64,000 nt of DNA. Origin: Microbispora sp. H11081. GTDB lineage: Bacteria; Actinomycetota; Actinomycetes; Streptosporangiales; Streptosporangiaceae. The stretch's first letter is position 1, and each line of letters begins with the position of its first letter. Of the stretch, positions 1 to 9,853 are shown piece after piece. The notes beneath the pieces were generated by a model. It saw only the letters and a list, made by a program, of their open reading frames with translations, was not told the DNA's origin and made no database searches. A program made the position numbers and the translations under genes. The stretch is taken from contig NZ_JABBWV010000012.1 in the NCBI RefSeq assembly GCF_012999535.1, forward strand, positions 1 through 64,000. Direction: 5' to 3'.

Positions 1-542
1 CCAGCAAGTTCAGCGTCGGCAACGGGCTACGGCTGCAGACCGCCACCGTCACCAACGACCTGTACTGGGCCCGCAACACCCTCACCCACCGCATCCTCGG
101 ACCGTCCTCCACCGCCACCATCCAGCTGGACTACTCCCAGATGCGCGACGGCGACCGCACCGGCCTGGCCATGCTGCGCGACTCCTCAGCGTGGATCGGC
201 GTACGCCGTGACAACGGCCAGACCCGCCTGGTCGCGACCAACAACCTGACCATGAACAGCAGCTGGCAGACCACCTCCACCGGCACCGAGGTCGCCTCCA
301 CCGCCATCTCCGGCGGCCGGATCTGGCTGCGGGTCAACGCCGACATCCGCCCCGGCACCGGCCGCCAGGCCCGCTTCTCCTACAGCACCGACGGGGTGAA
401 CTTCACCACCTTCGGCCCCGCCTTCACCATGGGCAACGCCTGGCAGTTCTTCATGGGCTACCGCTTCGCCATCTTCAACTACGCCACCCAATCCCTCGGC
501 GGCGCCGTCACCGTCAACCGATTCGACCTGACCACCCCATAA
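1..542 (+). CDS. C-terminal part of a GH43-type glycosidase (XynB-like concanavalin-A fold domain), 5' truncated by window
   Basis: The frame is open from base 3 and ends with TAA at 540-542, giving the last 179 residues of a longer protein whose start lies outside the window. The visible part reads as a beta-sandwich: alternating strands, LRLQT near the start, RIxGPSSTATIQLDYS, then TGLAMLRDSSAWIGV and FSTDG-like YSTDGVNF, ending MGYRFAIFNY. This resembles the C-terminal concanavalin-A-like domain following the five-bladed propeller in GH43 beta-xylosidases/arabinofuranosidases (beta-xylosidase C-terminal domain). In that family the domain contributes to the active-site rim. The catalytic residues are not in the window, so substrate cannot be judged. 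A strong hairpin follows the stop. Confidence 0.7.
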   Translation, partial: SKFSVGNGLRLQTATVTNDLYWARNTLTHRILGPSSTATIQLDYSQMRDGDRTGLAMLRDSSAWIGVRRDNGQTRLVATNNLTMNSSWQTTSTGTEVASTAISGGRIWLRVNADIRPGTGRQARFSYSTDGVNFTTFGPAFTMGNAWQFFMGYRFAIFNYATQSLGGAVTVNRFDLTTP

Positions 543-551
543 CGCATCATG

Positions 552-593
552 GCGACGCCCCCGGGGGGAGTTCCCTCTCCCCGGGGGCGTCGC
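552..593. terminator. bidirectional intrinsic-type terminator hairpin
   Basis: A perfect 15-bp GC-rich stem (552-566 with 579-593) encloses a 12-base loop between the convergent GH43 fragment and the lactonase gene. There is no T-run, as is usual for actinobacterial hairpins. Confidence 0.75.
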
Positions 594-608
594 TGCCGCG
601 TTTCATCT

Positions 609-1493
609 CTACAGCCGGTAGACCCGCGTCGCCGTTCCCCGGAAGACCTCGTCCCGCTCGGCGGCCGTCAGCCCGGCGTCCGTGAGGAGCGTCTGCGCGG
701 TCTCGGCCCACGCGGGCAGGGAACCGGCGAGGAGGCAGACGGGCCAGTCGGAACCGAACATGAGACGGCCGGGGCCGAACGCGTCGAGCGCGACGTCGGC
801 GTACGGCCGCAGCGTGGCGGCGTCCCAGTCGTCCCAGGCCGCCTCGGTGATCAGGCCGGAGAGCTTGGCGGTCACGTTGGGTTCCGCGGCGAGGTCGCGG
901 ACGAGACCCGCCCAGGGTTCGAGCAGCCCGGAGGTGATCGGCGGTTTGGCCAGGTGGTCGAGGACGAAGCTCAGCTCGGGCACGGCCCGTACGGTCTCGA
1001 TCGCGGCGGGCAGCTGGTGGGGCAGCACGAGCAGGTCGTAGACGAGGCCGGCCGCCGCCACGTCCCGCAGCCCGCGGCGGACGTCGTCGCGGGCGATCCA
1101 GCGCGGGTCCTCCTCGCCCTGGACCAGGTGGCGGATGCCGCGCAGCAGGTGGCCGCCGGGTGCGGCGGCGAGCGCGGCGAGCTCGTCGGCGAGGTCGGGC
1201 CGGGTCAGGTCGGCCCACCCCACCACCGCGGCGATCGTCGGCGACTGCTCGGCGAGGGCGAGGAACTCGCGCGTCTCCTGGGCGTCGGCCAGGACCTGGA
1301 CGAGCACGGAGCGGCCGATGCCCGCCTCCGCCGCGGCGGCGGCGTAGTCGGATGGGGTGAAGTCTCGGTGGATGGAGGCCACGTGCGGGGGCTCCAGCCA
1401 GGGCTGCGGGCGCCGGGAGAGATCCCACAGGTGGTGGTGTGCGTCGATGCGGGTCCCAGCGGGGGTTTCGGTTGGTGTCACGGGGGGTGTCAC
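609..1493 (-). CDS. amidohydrolase-family sugar lactonase, probable L-fuconolactonase
   Basis: A 294-residue cytosolic metal-dependent TIM-barrel hydrolase of the amidohydrolase 2 family (COG3618). The N-terminal metal motif is DAHHHLWD (about residues 18-25) and the late motif is FGSDWPV, whose Asp is the usual catalytic residue. Members include L-fuconolactonase and L-rhamnonolactonase. Here it is the last gene of the fucose operon, so hydrolysis of L-fucono-lactone to L-fuconate is the likely step. The start is GTG at 1493, overlapping the larC stop by four bases (GTGA), which suggests translational coupling. The first codons contain a short duplication (two GTGACACC units). Substrate is inferred from operon partners; another aldonolactone is possible. 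Confidence 0.82.
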   Translation of the reverse strand: MTPPVTPTETPAGTRIDAHHHLWDLSRRPQPWLEPPHVASIHRDFTPSDYAAAAAEAGIGRSVLVQVLADAQETREFLALAEQSPTIAAVVGWADLTRPDLADELAALAAAPGGHLLRGIRHLVQGEEDPRWIARDDVRRGLRDVAAAGLVYDLLVLPHQLPAAIETVRAVPELSFVLDHLAKPPITSGLLEPWAGLVRDLAAEPNVTAKLSGLITEAAWDDWDAATLRPYADVALDAFGPGRLMFGSDWPVCLLAGSLPAWAETAQTLLTDAGLTAAERDEVFRGTATRVYRL

Positions 1494-2601
1494 AGTGCGT
1501 CGAAAGCCTCTCGTGCGAGTTGCCTCAGCGGTCTGCCGGTGGCCGCGGCGAGCGCGGCGAGGTCGTCGTGTTCGGGTTTGACCCCCCAGGGTCCGTGCTT
1601 CATCCGTACGTCCCGGCCGTGCAGGCGGACGGTCGTGGTGTGCCTGGGCAGGGCGACCTTCTCGACCACGGTGCGCCGCAGCCCGAGGCTGCCCGTCTCG
1701 GCGAGAACCAGGTTCTGCAGGTCGCCGGCCAGTTCGACGGGCGTGAGGACGTGCAGGACGTGCGCGGGGCGGCCCTTCTTCATCACGGCGGGCGTGATCC
1801 AGGCGTCCGCGGCGCCTGCCGCGAGGGCACGCTCGATGACGTGCGCGAGGACCTCCCCGGTCACGTCGTCGAGGTTCGTCGACAGGACGACCTGCTCACC
1901 CGCCGGGGTTGCCGGCTCTCCGAGCATTGCCACGGTGACGTTGGGGCGGTCGGGCAGTTCGCGGGTGCCCGCGCCGTAGCCCGTGGCGCGCAGCGTCATC
2001 TCGGGAACGGGCCCGTACGCCGTGCGCGCGGCGCGCAGCAGCGCAGCCCCTGTCGGGGTGACCGCCTCGCCCGCCGCTCCGCCCCGCACCATCGCTCCCT
2101 CCAGCAGGGCGAGCGTGGCGGGCGCGGGCACGGGAAGCACGCCGTGGCGGGTGCGCACCGTTCCGCCGCCCAGCGGCAGCGGAGCGCAGTGGACCCGCGT
2201 CACGCCCAGAGCGCGCAGGGCCGCCGCGCAGCCGACGATGTCGATCAGCGTGTCGTGCCCGCCGAGTTCGTGCAGGTGTACGTCGGCGGGCGGGACGCCG
2301 TGCAGCGCGCCCTCGGCCTCGGCGATCGCGGTCAGCGCCGCGTCCGCGACGGGCAGGCCGGCGCGGGCCGCCATCGCGATCAGCTCCGCGGCCGGGCGCT
2401 CGGTGGCGTCGTCCTCGACGTCGATCCGCACGCGGGTGGCGGTCAGCGCTCCGGTCCGCACCCGTTCCGCGTCCAGCCGCCAGCCGGTCAGGCCGGTCGC
2501 GGCGACCGCCTGCCGTACGGCCTCGATCGGGGCGCCCGCGTCGAGCAGCGCGCCGAGCAGCATGTCGCCCGCGAGCCCGGTGAACGGGTTGACGAACAGG
2601 A

Positions 2602-2605
<4 letters not shown>
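1490..2605 (-). CDS. larC: nickel-pincer cofactor biosynthesis protein LarC (nickel insertase)
   Basis: A 371-residue member of the DUF111/LarC family, which inserts nickel into the pyridinium bis-thiocarboxylate mononucleotide to form the nickel-pincer cofactor of LarA. The family N-terminus is clear (FVNPFTGLAGDMLLGALLDAG), followed by the histidine-rich HLHELGGHDTLIDIVG segment. In Lactiplantibacillus plantarum the gene is read through a programmed frameshift (larC1/larC2); here it is one uninterrupted frame. The start is GTG at 2605, overlapping the larB stop (GTGA). The downstream lactonase overlaps in the same way. It belongs to the seven-gene operon running from 7287 to 609. Confidence 0.93.
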
Positions 2606-3333
<728 letters not shown>

Positions 3334-3393
3334 CGCGCACCGTCCCCTCGTGCCGCGGTCCGTACACCGGCGCGCGCGAGGCCGATCAAGGGA

Positions 3394-3450
3394 CGGCGGG
3401 TCAGGGGGCGGCGGGTCAGGGGGCGGCGGGTCAGGGGGCGGCGAGTCTGG
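3394..3450. repeat. 15-bp tandem repeat, 3.8 copies, in larA-larB gap
   Basis: Three exact units of CGGCGGGTCAGGGGG plus a degraded fourth fill the space between the larA stop and the larB start. No convincing gene lies in this gap. Confidence 0.85.
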
Positions 3451-3466
3451 TGATGGCGGTGCACCG

Positions 3467-4723
3467 TCACTCTCCCGCGAGATAGGGGATCGTCATCGGC
3501 CCTTCCGGCAGGACGCATACCCGGCCGGGCAGCCCGCGCACCGTGGCGGCGATGTCGCCGGTCCGCTCCAGATGGGCGGCGGCGAGGTCGGCGTCGTTCA
3601 GGTGAGAGGTGTGCATGATCACGCGGGCGTGCCGCTGGATGCGGGCCTGGATCTGCACCTGCCACTGGTCGGGCACCGTCTCGGCGCGGCGGGAGATCTC
3701 CTCGAACAGCGCGTCGGGGGAGGCCGCCGAGGTGAGCACGTCGCGGTAGGAGCCGTGGTCGGGGAACCCGTCCCGGCACTCGGCGGCGCAGATGATGGTG
3801 CCGCCTGGCCTGACGACCTGGGCGGCGGCGCTCATGCCCTTCACGGACTGGTAGAGGTTCTGGTCGAGCGGGTAGCCGGCGTTGGTGGTGACGACCACGT
3901 CGAAGGGCTCCGCGACCGGGCGCATCGCGGCGGCGCGGGCGGCGGCCGTGGCGGCGGCGTGCATCGCGGGCAGGTCTCCGCCGAAGGCCCGGACGATCCG
4001 CTGCTCCCGGTTGAGCACGACGTCGAGGGCGAAGGTGACGCCGGTCGCGGCGGCGATCGCGCGGACGTCGTCGTGCACGGGGTTGCCCTCGATGACGCCC
4101 CAAGTTGCGCGGGGATCGCCGATGCGCGCCGCGTCGTGCAGCGTGAGCACGGTCTCCAGGGCGGCGAGGCCGGGGGCGACCAGTTTCGGGCCGCCGGAGA
4201 ACCCGGCGAAGAAGTGCGGCTCGACGAACCCGGTCGTGATCCGCACGTCGGCGTCCGTCCACTCGCGGTTCAGCCAGACGGGCACGTCCTTGCCGTGACG
4301 GCCCATCCACCGCAGCGACGCCGCGTCGCGGGCGTCGTGGTTGACGATCCGCACGCTGTCCACGACCTGGTCGCCGAACATGGCGCGCAGTTCGGCGTCG
4401 GTGTTGCCGCGGTGGGTGCCGGTGGCGACCAGGATCACGATGTCGCCGGTGTCCACGAGCCCGTCCAGCTCGTCCAGGATGGCCGGGATCATCAGGTGGC
4501 GGGGCTGCGGCCGGGTCCCGTCGCAGGCCGAGATCGCCACGGTCTGCCCGGGCCGCACCCGCTCCCGCAGCGGCGGGCCCGCGATGGGCTCGCGCAGGGC
4601 CCGCCGCACCTCGGCGGCCTCGTCCGCCACGGCGGGCCGGGCGACGGGCGCGATCACCGTGGTGCGGTCGTCCGGCAGGTCCACCACGAGCCCGTCGGCG
4701 CCGTAGGCGAGATCAACCCGCAT
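3467..4723 (-). CDS. larA: nickel-dependent lactate racemase-family enzyme LarA
   Basis: A 418-residue LarA-family racemase/epimerase using the nickel-pincer nucleotide. All key residues of the L. plantarum enzyme are present with a constant shift of four: Asp68 and Arg71 in CDGTRP, His104 in ATGTHRG, His170 in EPHFFAG, Lys180 in SGGPK (the lysine that anchors the cofactor as a thioamide) and His196 in TLHD. The protein is therefore expected to be active. The family includes lactate racemase and racemases or epimerases of other 2-hydroxyacids. The surrounding pathway ends in lactate, which makes lactate the first guess. ATG at 4723 overlaps the aldo/keto reductase gene by 11 bp. Malate- or sugar-acid-type substrates cannot be excluded. 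Confidence 0.9.
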   Translation of the reverse strand: MRVDLAYGADGLVVDLPDDRTTVIAPVARPAVADEAAEVRRALREPIAGPPLRERVRPGQTVAISACDGTRPQPRHLMIPAILDELDGLVDTGDIVILVATGTHRGNTDAELRAMFGDQVVDSVRIVNHDARDAASLRWMGRHGKDVPVWLNREWTDADVRITTGFVEPHFFAGFSGGPKLVAPGLAALETVLTLHDAARIGDPRATWGVIEGNPVHDDVRAIAAATGVTFALDVVLNREQRIVRAFGGDLPAMHAAATAAARAAAMRPVAEPFDVVVTTNAGYPLDQNLYQSVKGMSAAAQVVRPGGTIICAAECRDGFPDHGSYRDVLTSAASPDALFEEISRRAETVPDQWQVQIQARIQRHARVIMHTSHLNDADLAAAHLERTGDIAATVRGLPGRVCVLPEGPMTIPYLAGE

Positions 4724-5696
4724 CGTCCAGCTCCTGCCACAGCGCGTCGGGGATGGGCGTGGCGGCGAGGTCGACGTCCTCCCTGACCTCCTCCGCGCTG
4801 CGCGCCCCGACCAGGACCGTGGAGACGGCCGGGTGCCGGTGCGGGAAGCGCAGGGCCGCGGCGGGCAGCGGCACGCCGTACGCGGCGCAGATCCGGCTCA
4901 GCTCGCGCGCCCGCTTCAGCACCTCGGGCGGGGCGGAGGCGTAGTCGTAGGTGGTTCCGCCCGCCAGCACGCCGCTGTTGAACACCCCGCCCGCGATGAC
5001 GGCGACGCCGCGCCGCGCGCATTCGGGCAGCAGTTCGGCCGCGGAGGAGCGGTCGAGCAGCGTGTAGCGTCCCGCGACCAGGACGGCGTCCATGTCGGTC
5101 TCGCGGACGAACCTGGTGAGCATCTCGGCCTGGTTCATCCCGGCGCCGATCGCGCCGATCACGCCCTGGTCGCGCAGTTCGGCCAGCGCCGGGTAGGCCT
5201 GGCCCGCGGCCTGCTCCCAGTGGTCGTCCGGGTCGTGGATGAGCACCAGGTCGAACCGGTCGAGCCCGGTGCGCCGCAGGCTGTCGTCCAGGGAGCGCAG
5301 CACGCCGTCGCGGCTGTAGTCCCGCACCCGCACCAACCCCGACCTGCCGGGGAAGCCGTCCTCCTCACCCTGGCCGGGGACGAGGACGCGGCCGATCTTC
5401 GTGGAGACCACGGCGTCACGCGCGGCGCCGCCGGGCAGGCCCCGCAGGAAGCGCCCGAGGCGTTCTTCGGCCAGCCCGGTGCCGTAGTGCGGCGCGGTGT
5501 CGAAGTAACGGATGCCCGCCTGCCAGGCCGCGGCCAGCGCCTGCTCGGCCTGCTCCTCGCTCACCGGCGCGAACAGGCCGGCCAGCGGCGCGGTGCCCAG
5601 CCCGTACGGTCCCAGCCTGCCGGCCAGGCCGCTGGCGGTCACGGGGTCGCCGGCCGCACCGAGGTCATCGGCCGTCACGGGGTCATCGGCCGTCAC
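4713..5696 (-). CDS. aldo/keto reductase, probable L-fucose 1-dehydrogenase
   Basis: A cytosolic NAD(P)-dependent aldo/keto reductase of 327 residues. The catalytic tetrad is visible: Asp66 and Tyr71 in YFDTAPHYGTG, Lys100 in STKIG, and His154 in LIHDP. Close relatives oxidise L-fucose or D-threo-aldoses to the 1,5-lactone, the first step of the non-phosphorylative fucose route. The start is taken as GTG at 5696, overlapping the SDR stop (GTGA). The first residues are a duplicated VTADDP unit encoded by a tandem repeat, so in-frame GTG codons one or three units later are alternative starts. The neighbours are larA downstream and the SDR upstream. Confidence 0.85.
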   Translation of the reverse strand: MTADDPVTADDLGAAGDPVTASGLAGRLGPYGLGTAPLAGLFAPVSEEQAEQALAAAWQAGIRYFDTAPHYGTGLAEERLGRFLRGLPGGAARDAVVSTKIGRVLVPGQGEEDGFPGRSGLVRVRDYSRDGVLRSLDDSLRRTGLDRFDLVLIHDPDDHWEQAAGQAYPALAELRDQGVIGAIGAGMNQAEMLTRFVRETDMDAVLVAGRYTLLDRSSAAELLPECARRGVAVIAGGVFNSGVLAGGTTYDYASAPPEVLKRARELSRICAAYGVPLPAAALRFPHRHPAVSTVLVGARSAEEVREDVDLAATPIPDALWQELDDAG

Positions 5697-5709
5697 GGGG
5701 TCACCGGCC
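5663..5709. repeat. 18-bp tandem repeat at SDR/aldo-keto reductase junction
   Basis: Two exact copies of an 18-bp unit (GGTCATCGGCCGTCACGG) and a partial third span the SDR stop and the reductase start. Each copy offers its own GTG start codon. Confidence 0.85.
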
Positions 5710-6442
5710 TGAGCCGCAGCCCGGCCATCCCGCCGTCCACGGCCAGTTCGATCCCGACCGTGGACCCGGCCCTCGGGCTCGCCAGATAGGCCACCGCCTG
5801 GGCGACCTCCTGCGCCGTCACCAGGCGGCCGTGCGGCTGGCGGGCGCTCAGCGCGGCCCGCTCGGCCTCCGGATCGGGGGCGGCGTCCAGCAGCCTGCCG
5901 ATCCAGGGGGTGTCGACGGTGCCGGGGTTGACGCAGTTGACCCGGATCCCCTCGCGGATGTGGTCGGCCGCCATCGCCCGGGTCAGCGCCAGCACCGCCC
6001 CCTTCGACGCCGAGTACAGCGCCCGCTGGGGAAGTCCCGCGGTCGCGGCGACCGAGCACGTGTTGACGATCGCCGCGTGCGGTGAGCGGCGCAGGTGCGG
6101 CAGCGCGGCCCGGCTCACCCGGACGATCCCCACCACGTTGAGATCGAACACCCGCAGCCATTCCGCGTCGTCGTTGTCGGCCACCGTGCCCTGCGCGCCG
6201 ATGCCCGCGTTGTTCACCACCACGTCGATCCGGCCGTGCCGCTCGGCCACCGCGGCCACCGCGCGGCGCACCGAGGCGTCGTCGGTGACGTCGCAGGCGA
6301 ACTCGGTGCCTTGGAGGTCCAGCACGGCGACCTGGGCGCCTCGCCCGGTCAGCTCCTCGGCGACGGCCCTGCCGATGCCCGAGGCGCCGCCGGTGACGAT
6401 CGCCACGAGGCCCTCGAACTCCTCACCCGTGCCTGTGCTCAT
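5693..6442 (-). CDS. SDR oxidoreductase, probable 2-keto-3-deoxy-L-fuconate dehydrogenase
   Basis: A classical short-chain dehydrogenase of 249 residues. The cofactor motif TGGASGIG lies at 17-24, NNAG in the middle, and the catalytic YSASK follows INTCS-like NTCSVAA. In the non-phosphorylative L-fucose pathway (described in Xanthomonas campestris and Burkholderia), an SDR oxidises 2-keto-3-deoxy-L-fuconate at C4 to the 2,4-diketo compound. The next enzyme, the FAH-family hydrolase, is encoded just upstream with a four-base ATGA overlap. ATG at 6442 is therefore firmly placed. The C-terminus runs into the tandem repeat shared with the reductase start. Role is from family plus operon; substrate is inferred. 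Confidence 0.86.
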   Translation of the reverse strand: MSTGTGEEFEGLVAIVTGGASGIGRAVAEELTGRGAQVAVLDLQGTEFACDVTDDASVRRAVAAVAERHGRIDVVVNNAGIGAQGTVADNDDAEWLRVFDLNVVGIVRVSRAALPHLRRSPHAAIVNTCSVAATAGLPQRALYSASKGAVLALTRAMAADHIREGIRVNCVNPGTVDTPWIGRLLDAAPDPEAERAALSARQPHGRLVTAQEVAQAVAYLASPRAGSTVGIELAVDGGMAGLRLRPVTP

Positions 6443-7287
6443 GCCTGGCCCATGCGCTGACGCTGGCGGCCCAGGCCGTCGATCTCCAGTTCCACGACGT
6501 CGCCCTCCCGGAGGTAGGCCCCGGGGCCCCGGCCGAGCGCCACACCGGCGGGGGTGCCGGTGTTCACCACGTCGCCCGCCTCGAGCACCATGAACTGGCT
6601 GAGATACCAGATGACGTGATGCACCCCGAAGATCTGGTTCTTGGTGTTGCCGTTCTGGCGCAACTCGCCGTTGACCCAGAGTCGCAGGCCGAGCGCCTGC
6701 GGGTCGCCGACCTCGTCCGCCGTCACCAGCCACGGGCCGAGCGGGTTGAACGTCTCGCACGACTTGCCCTTGTCCCACTGGCCGCCGCGCTCGTTCTGGA
6801 ACTCCCGCTCCGACACGTCGTTGGCGATCGCGTATCCGGCGATCACGTCCGCGGCCTCCTCGGGGGAGTCGAGGTAGCGGGCCGTACGGCCGATCACCAC
6901 GGCCAGTTCGACCTCGTAGTCGGTCTTCTGGCTGCGCCGCGGCACGAGCACCTCGTCGTCGGGTCCGACGAGCGTGTTGGACGCCTTCATGAACACCACC
7001 GGCTCGGCGGGAAGCGCGGCCCCGGTCTCCTCCGCGTGGTCGGAGTAGTTCAGGCCGATGCACACGATCTTGCCGGGCCTGGCGACCGGCGCCCCGACGC
7101 GTTCGTGGGTCCCGGCCTCGGGCAGCAGGCCCGCGTCGAGCGCGGACCGCACCCGCTCGACACCGCCGCTCCGCAGGAACGCGCCGTCGATGTCCGCCGT
7201 CAGTGACGACAGGTCGAGCACGCGCCCGTCCGGCGCCAGCACGCAGGGCCGTTCCTCGCCCGCCGGACCCACTCGCAACAGCTTCAC
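6439..7287 (-). CDS. fumarylacetoacetate hydrolase-family protein, probable 2,4-diketo-3-deoxy-L-fuconate hydrolase
   Basis: A 282-residue FAH-fold enzyme. It has the metal-binding ExE pair (Glu125, Glu127 in DYEVELAVVIG) and the later ANDVSERE Asp, and the typical GLNYSDHAEE entry motif. The family member in this pathway splits 2,4-diketo-3-deoxy-L-fuconate into pyruvate and L-lactate, the final step. It is the first gene of the operon. GTG at 7287 is preceded by GGAGAGG with an eight-base spacer. The 171-bp region shared with the divergent fuconate dehydratase carries two operator-like sequences. Catechol-pathway FAH enzymes look similar, but the neighbours favour the fucose route. Confidence 0.88.
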   Translation of the reverse strand: MKLLRVGPAGEERPCVLAPDGRVLDLSSLTADIDGAFLRSGGVERVRSALDAGLLPEAGTHERVGAPVARPGKIVCIGLNYSDHAEETGAALPAEPVVFMKASNTLVGPDDEVLVPRRSQKTDYEVELAVVIGRTARYLDSPEEAADVIAGYAIANDVSEREFQNERGGQWDKGKSCETFNPLGPWLVTADEVGDPQALGLRLWVNGELRQNGNTKNQIFGVHHVIWYLSQFMVLEAGDVVNTGTPAGVALGRGPGAYLREGDVVELEIDGLGRQRQRMGQA

Positions 7288-7343
7288 GATCTTGGCCTCT
7301 CCCGCTGGTTCACAGGGCCGTAATGCCGTGCCGAGCCTGCCAG

Positions 7344-7359
7344 ATTCATCGGGTTGAAG
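7344..7359. promoter_or_regulatory. upstream operator-like site (fucose regulator)
   Basis: ATTCATCGGGTTGAAG, a degenerate inverted repeat of the main operator. The identical 16 bases recur upstream of the second dehydratase copy at 31377-31392, while the bases between differ. It lies 57 bp upstream of the operon start at 7287. Confidence 0.6.
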
Positions 7360-7392
7360 TAAAGACCATCATCGGGGATATGCCACTTTGTC

Positions 7393-7445
7393 TTGACCTT
7401 GTCCGGGTGTGAACCTACTGTTCGGTTCGTATTCATCGGATGAAT
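7393..7445 (+). promoter_or_regulatory. promoter and operator of fuconate dehydratase copy 1
   Basis: The -35 is TTGACC (7393-7398), followed by a 17-bp spacer and a -10 of TACTGT (7416-7421). A perfect 15-bp palindrome, ATTCATC-G-GATGAAT, lies at 7431-7445 over the expected transcription start. The same arrangement precedes the second copy, which supports a repressor-controlled promoter. Confidence 0.75.
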
Positions 7446-8754
7446 TGGGGGTGTGGTTGTGGCGGTGGTCACTTCTGTCGAGGTGGTGGACGTGCGGTTC
7501 CCGACGTCGGCGACGTTGGATGGTTCGGATGCGATGAATCCGGATGGGGATTACTCGGCGGCGTATGTGGTGCTGGGGACGGACGTGGAGGGGTTGGCGG
7601 GGTATGGGCTGACGTTCACGATCGGGCGGGGCAACGATCTGTGTGTGGCGGCGGCGCGGCAGATCGGGGCGCGGGTGGCGGGCCGGGACGTGGACGCGCT
7701 GGTAGGGGATCTGGGCGGGTTGTACCGGGAGATCATGGCCGACAGTCAGATGCGGTGGCTGGGCCCGGAGAAGGGGGTGGTGCATCTGGCCGCGGCGGGG
7801 GTGCTGAACGCGGTGTGGGACCTGGCCGCCCGCCGGGCGGGCAAGCCGTTGTGGCGGCTGGTGGCGGACATGAGCCCGGCGGAGCTGGTCGCCTCCTGTG
7901 ATTTCCGGTACCTGTCGGACGTGCTGAGCCCGGCCGAGGCGGTGGGCATGCTGGAGCGGCTGGCGCCCACGCGTAAGGAGCGGATCGCGGAGCTTGAGCG
8001 GGTGGGGTACCCGGCGTACACGACCTCGCCGGGGTGGCTGGGGTATGACGATGACAAGCTGCGCCGGTTGTGCCGGCAGGCGGTGGCCGACGGCTGGGGG
8101 CATGTGAAGCTGAAGGTCGGCGCCAGCCTGGACGACGACGTGCGGCGGCTGGCGATCGCGCGCCACGAGCTGGGCGACCGGGTGGCGTTGATGATCGACG
8201 CGAACCAGGTGTGGGATGTGCCCGAGGCGATCGAATGGGTGGGCCGGCTGGCACGGTTCGGGCCGTTGTGGATCGAGGAGCCGACCAGCCCCGATGACGT
8301 GCTGGGGCACGCGGCGATCCGCGCGGCGGTGGCGCCGGTGGGGGTGGCCACCGGGGAGCACGCGCACAACCGGGTGATGTTCAAGCAGTTCCTGCAGGCC
8401 GGGGCGATCGACTTCTGCCAGATCGACGCCTGCCGGCTGGCGTCGGTCAACGAGATCGTGCCGGTGTTGCTGATGGCGGCGAAGTTCGGGGTGCCGGTCT
8501 GCCCGCACGCCGGCGGGGTGGGACTGTGCGAGCTGGTGCAGCACATGGCGGTCGTGGACTACGTGTGTGTCAGCGGCAGCCTGGACGGCCGGGTGCTGGA
8601 GTACGTCGACCACCTGCACGAGCACTTCACCGATCCCGTCCGCGTCGAAGGCGGCCGCTACCTGCTGCCCACCATGCCCGGCTACAGCGCCCGGATGCAC
8701 CCCGAGTCCGTCAACACCTACCGCTACCCTGATGGCCACCACTGGGGAGGCTGA
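7422..8754 (+). repeat. 1.3-kb inverted duplicate, left arm (fuconate dehydratase and its operator)
   Basis: This segment is almost base-for-base the reverse complement of 29981-31313. Only scattered substitutions and a one-base indel after the operator are visible. Homology stops at the TGA codon, while upstream only the promoter hexamers and operators are conserved. Confidence 0.9.
7459..8754 (+). CDS. fucD: L-fuconate dehydratase (enolase superfamily), copy 1
   Basis: A 431-residue acid-sugar dehydratase converting L-fuconate to 2-keto-3-deoxy-L-fuconate. The active-site residues match those of X. campestris fuconate dehydratase with a shift of one: Lys217/Lys219 in HVKLKV, Asp247 in MIDANQ, Glu273 in WIEEP, Glu300 in TGEH and His350 in VCPHAGG. 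The start is taken at GTG 7459, seven bases after GGGGG. An earlier GTG at 7453 is in frame but too close to the ribosome-binding bases. The gene is divergent from the FAH-SDR-AKR-lar operon and ends before a strong hairpin. A near-identical copy lies inverted at 29981-31276. Confidence 0.92.
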   Translation: MAVVTSVEVVDVRFPTSATLDGSDAMNPDGDYSAAYVVLGTDVEGLAGYGLTFTIGRGNDLCVAAARQIGARVAGRDVDALVGDLGGLYREIMADSQMRWLGPEKGVVHLAAAGVLNAVWDLAARRAGKPLWRLVADMSPAELVASCDFRYLSDVLSPAEAVGMLERLAPTRKERIAELERVGYPAYTTSPGWLGYDDDKLRRLCRQAVADGWGHVKLKVGASLDDDVRRLAIARHELGDRVALMIDANQVWDVPEAIEWVGRLARFGPLWIEEPTSPDDVLGHAAIRAAVAPVGVATGEHAHNRVMFKQFLQAGAIDFCQIDACRLASVNEIVPVLLMAAKFGVPVCPHAGGVGLCELVQHMAVVDYVCVSGSLDGRVLEYVDHLHEHFTDPVRVEGGRYLLPTMPGYSARMHPESVNTYRYPDGHHWGG

Positions 8755-8774
8755 CCAGGCGAACCTCGCGCGAA

Positions 8775-8816
8775 GACGAAGGGGGAGGCCGGCACGGGAC
8801 GGCCTCCCCCTTCGTC
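8775..8816. terminator. bidirectional terminator hairpin
   Basis: A perfect 17-bp stem (8775-8791 with 8800-8816) and 8-base loop lie between the converging dehydratase and permease genes. The right arm overlaps the permease stop codon by two bases. Confidence 0.8.
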
Positions 8817-9853
8817 AGTCCTGCGACTTGCCGCCGGTCAGGCGGGAGATCGCGAGCGCGGTGAGGATGATCGCGCCGTTGAGCGCCTGGATCCACTGCG
8901 CGGGGACGCCCGCCAGGGTGAGGACGTTCTGGATCATGTAGAGCAGCAGGATGCCGGTGAACGCGCCGAACACGGTGCCCTTGCCGCCGTTGAGGCTGAC
9001 CCCTCCGATGACGGCGGCGGCGAACACCGTGAAGATCGCGCCGTCGCCCTGGGCGGCGGCGACGGAGGCGAGCCGGCCCGTCAGCAGGAGGCCGCCGATC
9101 GCGGCGAGCAGGCTGGCGGAGATCAGCACGATCCACAGCACCCGGTCGGTGCGGATTCCGGCCGCCTTGGCGGCGTCGACGTTCCCGCCGATCGCGTACA
9201 GCGCCCGGCCGAACCGGGTGAACCCCATGATCACGATGCCGGCGGCGAACAGCAGCAGGCAGATCCAGATTGACGCGGGCACGCCGAGCCACATCGCCGA
9301 GCCGAGATAGGTCATCGAGTCCGGCAGGTTGAAGAACGTCTGCCCGCCGGAGATCCCCGTGAGCAGGCCGCGCAGCACGATGAGCATGCCCAGGGTGACG
9401 ATGAAGCCGTTGAGCCCGAAGCGGACGATGAACAGCGCGTTCACCGCCCCGATCAGCACTCCCGTCGCGAGGGTGACGGGAATCCCCCAGGCGCCGGGCA
9501 GCAGCCCGAGCCCCGGTCCCGTTCCCGCGGCGATCGTCAGCCAGGCGGCCACGCCGGGGGCGAGCCCGAACGTCGACTCCAGCGACAGGTCCATCCGGCC
9601 GGCGACCAGCACGAGCGTCTGCGCCAGGACGAGCAGCGAGATCTCGGACATGGTCTGCAGGATGTTGATCAGGTTGTCGCTCTGCAGGAAGATCGGGCTG
9701 ACGATCTGCCCGACGATCGCGATCACGATGATCGCGGGGACGAGCGCGAAGTCCCGCAGCCGCGCCAGGCGGATCGGCGGGCGGCGCCTGCCCGCCTCCT
9801 CCGGCGCCGGAGGGCTCGGCGGGTGTCCCGTCTCCGCGTGCGCGGTGGTGCTG

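Noticed and set aside
3394..3450. Possible CRISPR or integron-like array between larA and larB
   Set aside because: Units are 15 bp, directly abutting with no spacers; it is a simple tandem repeat.
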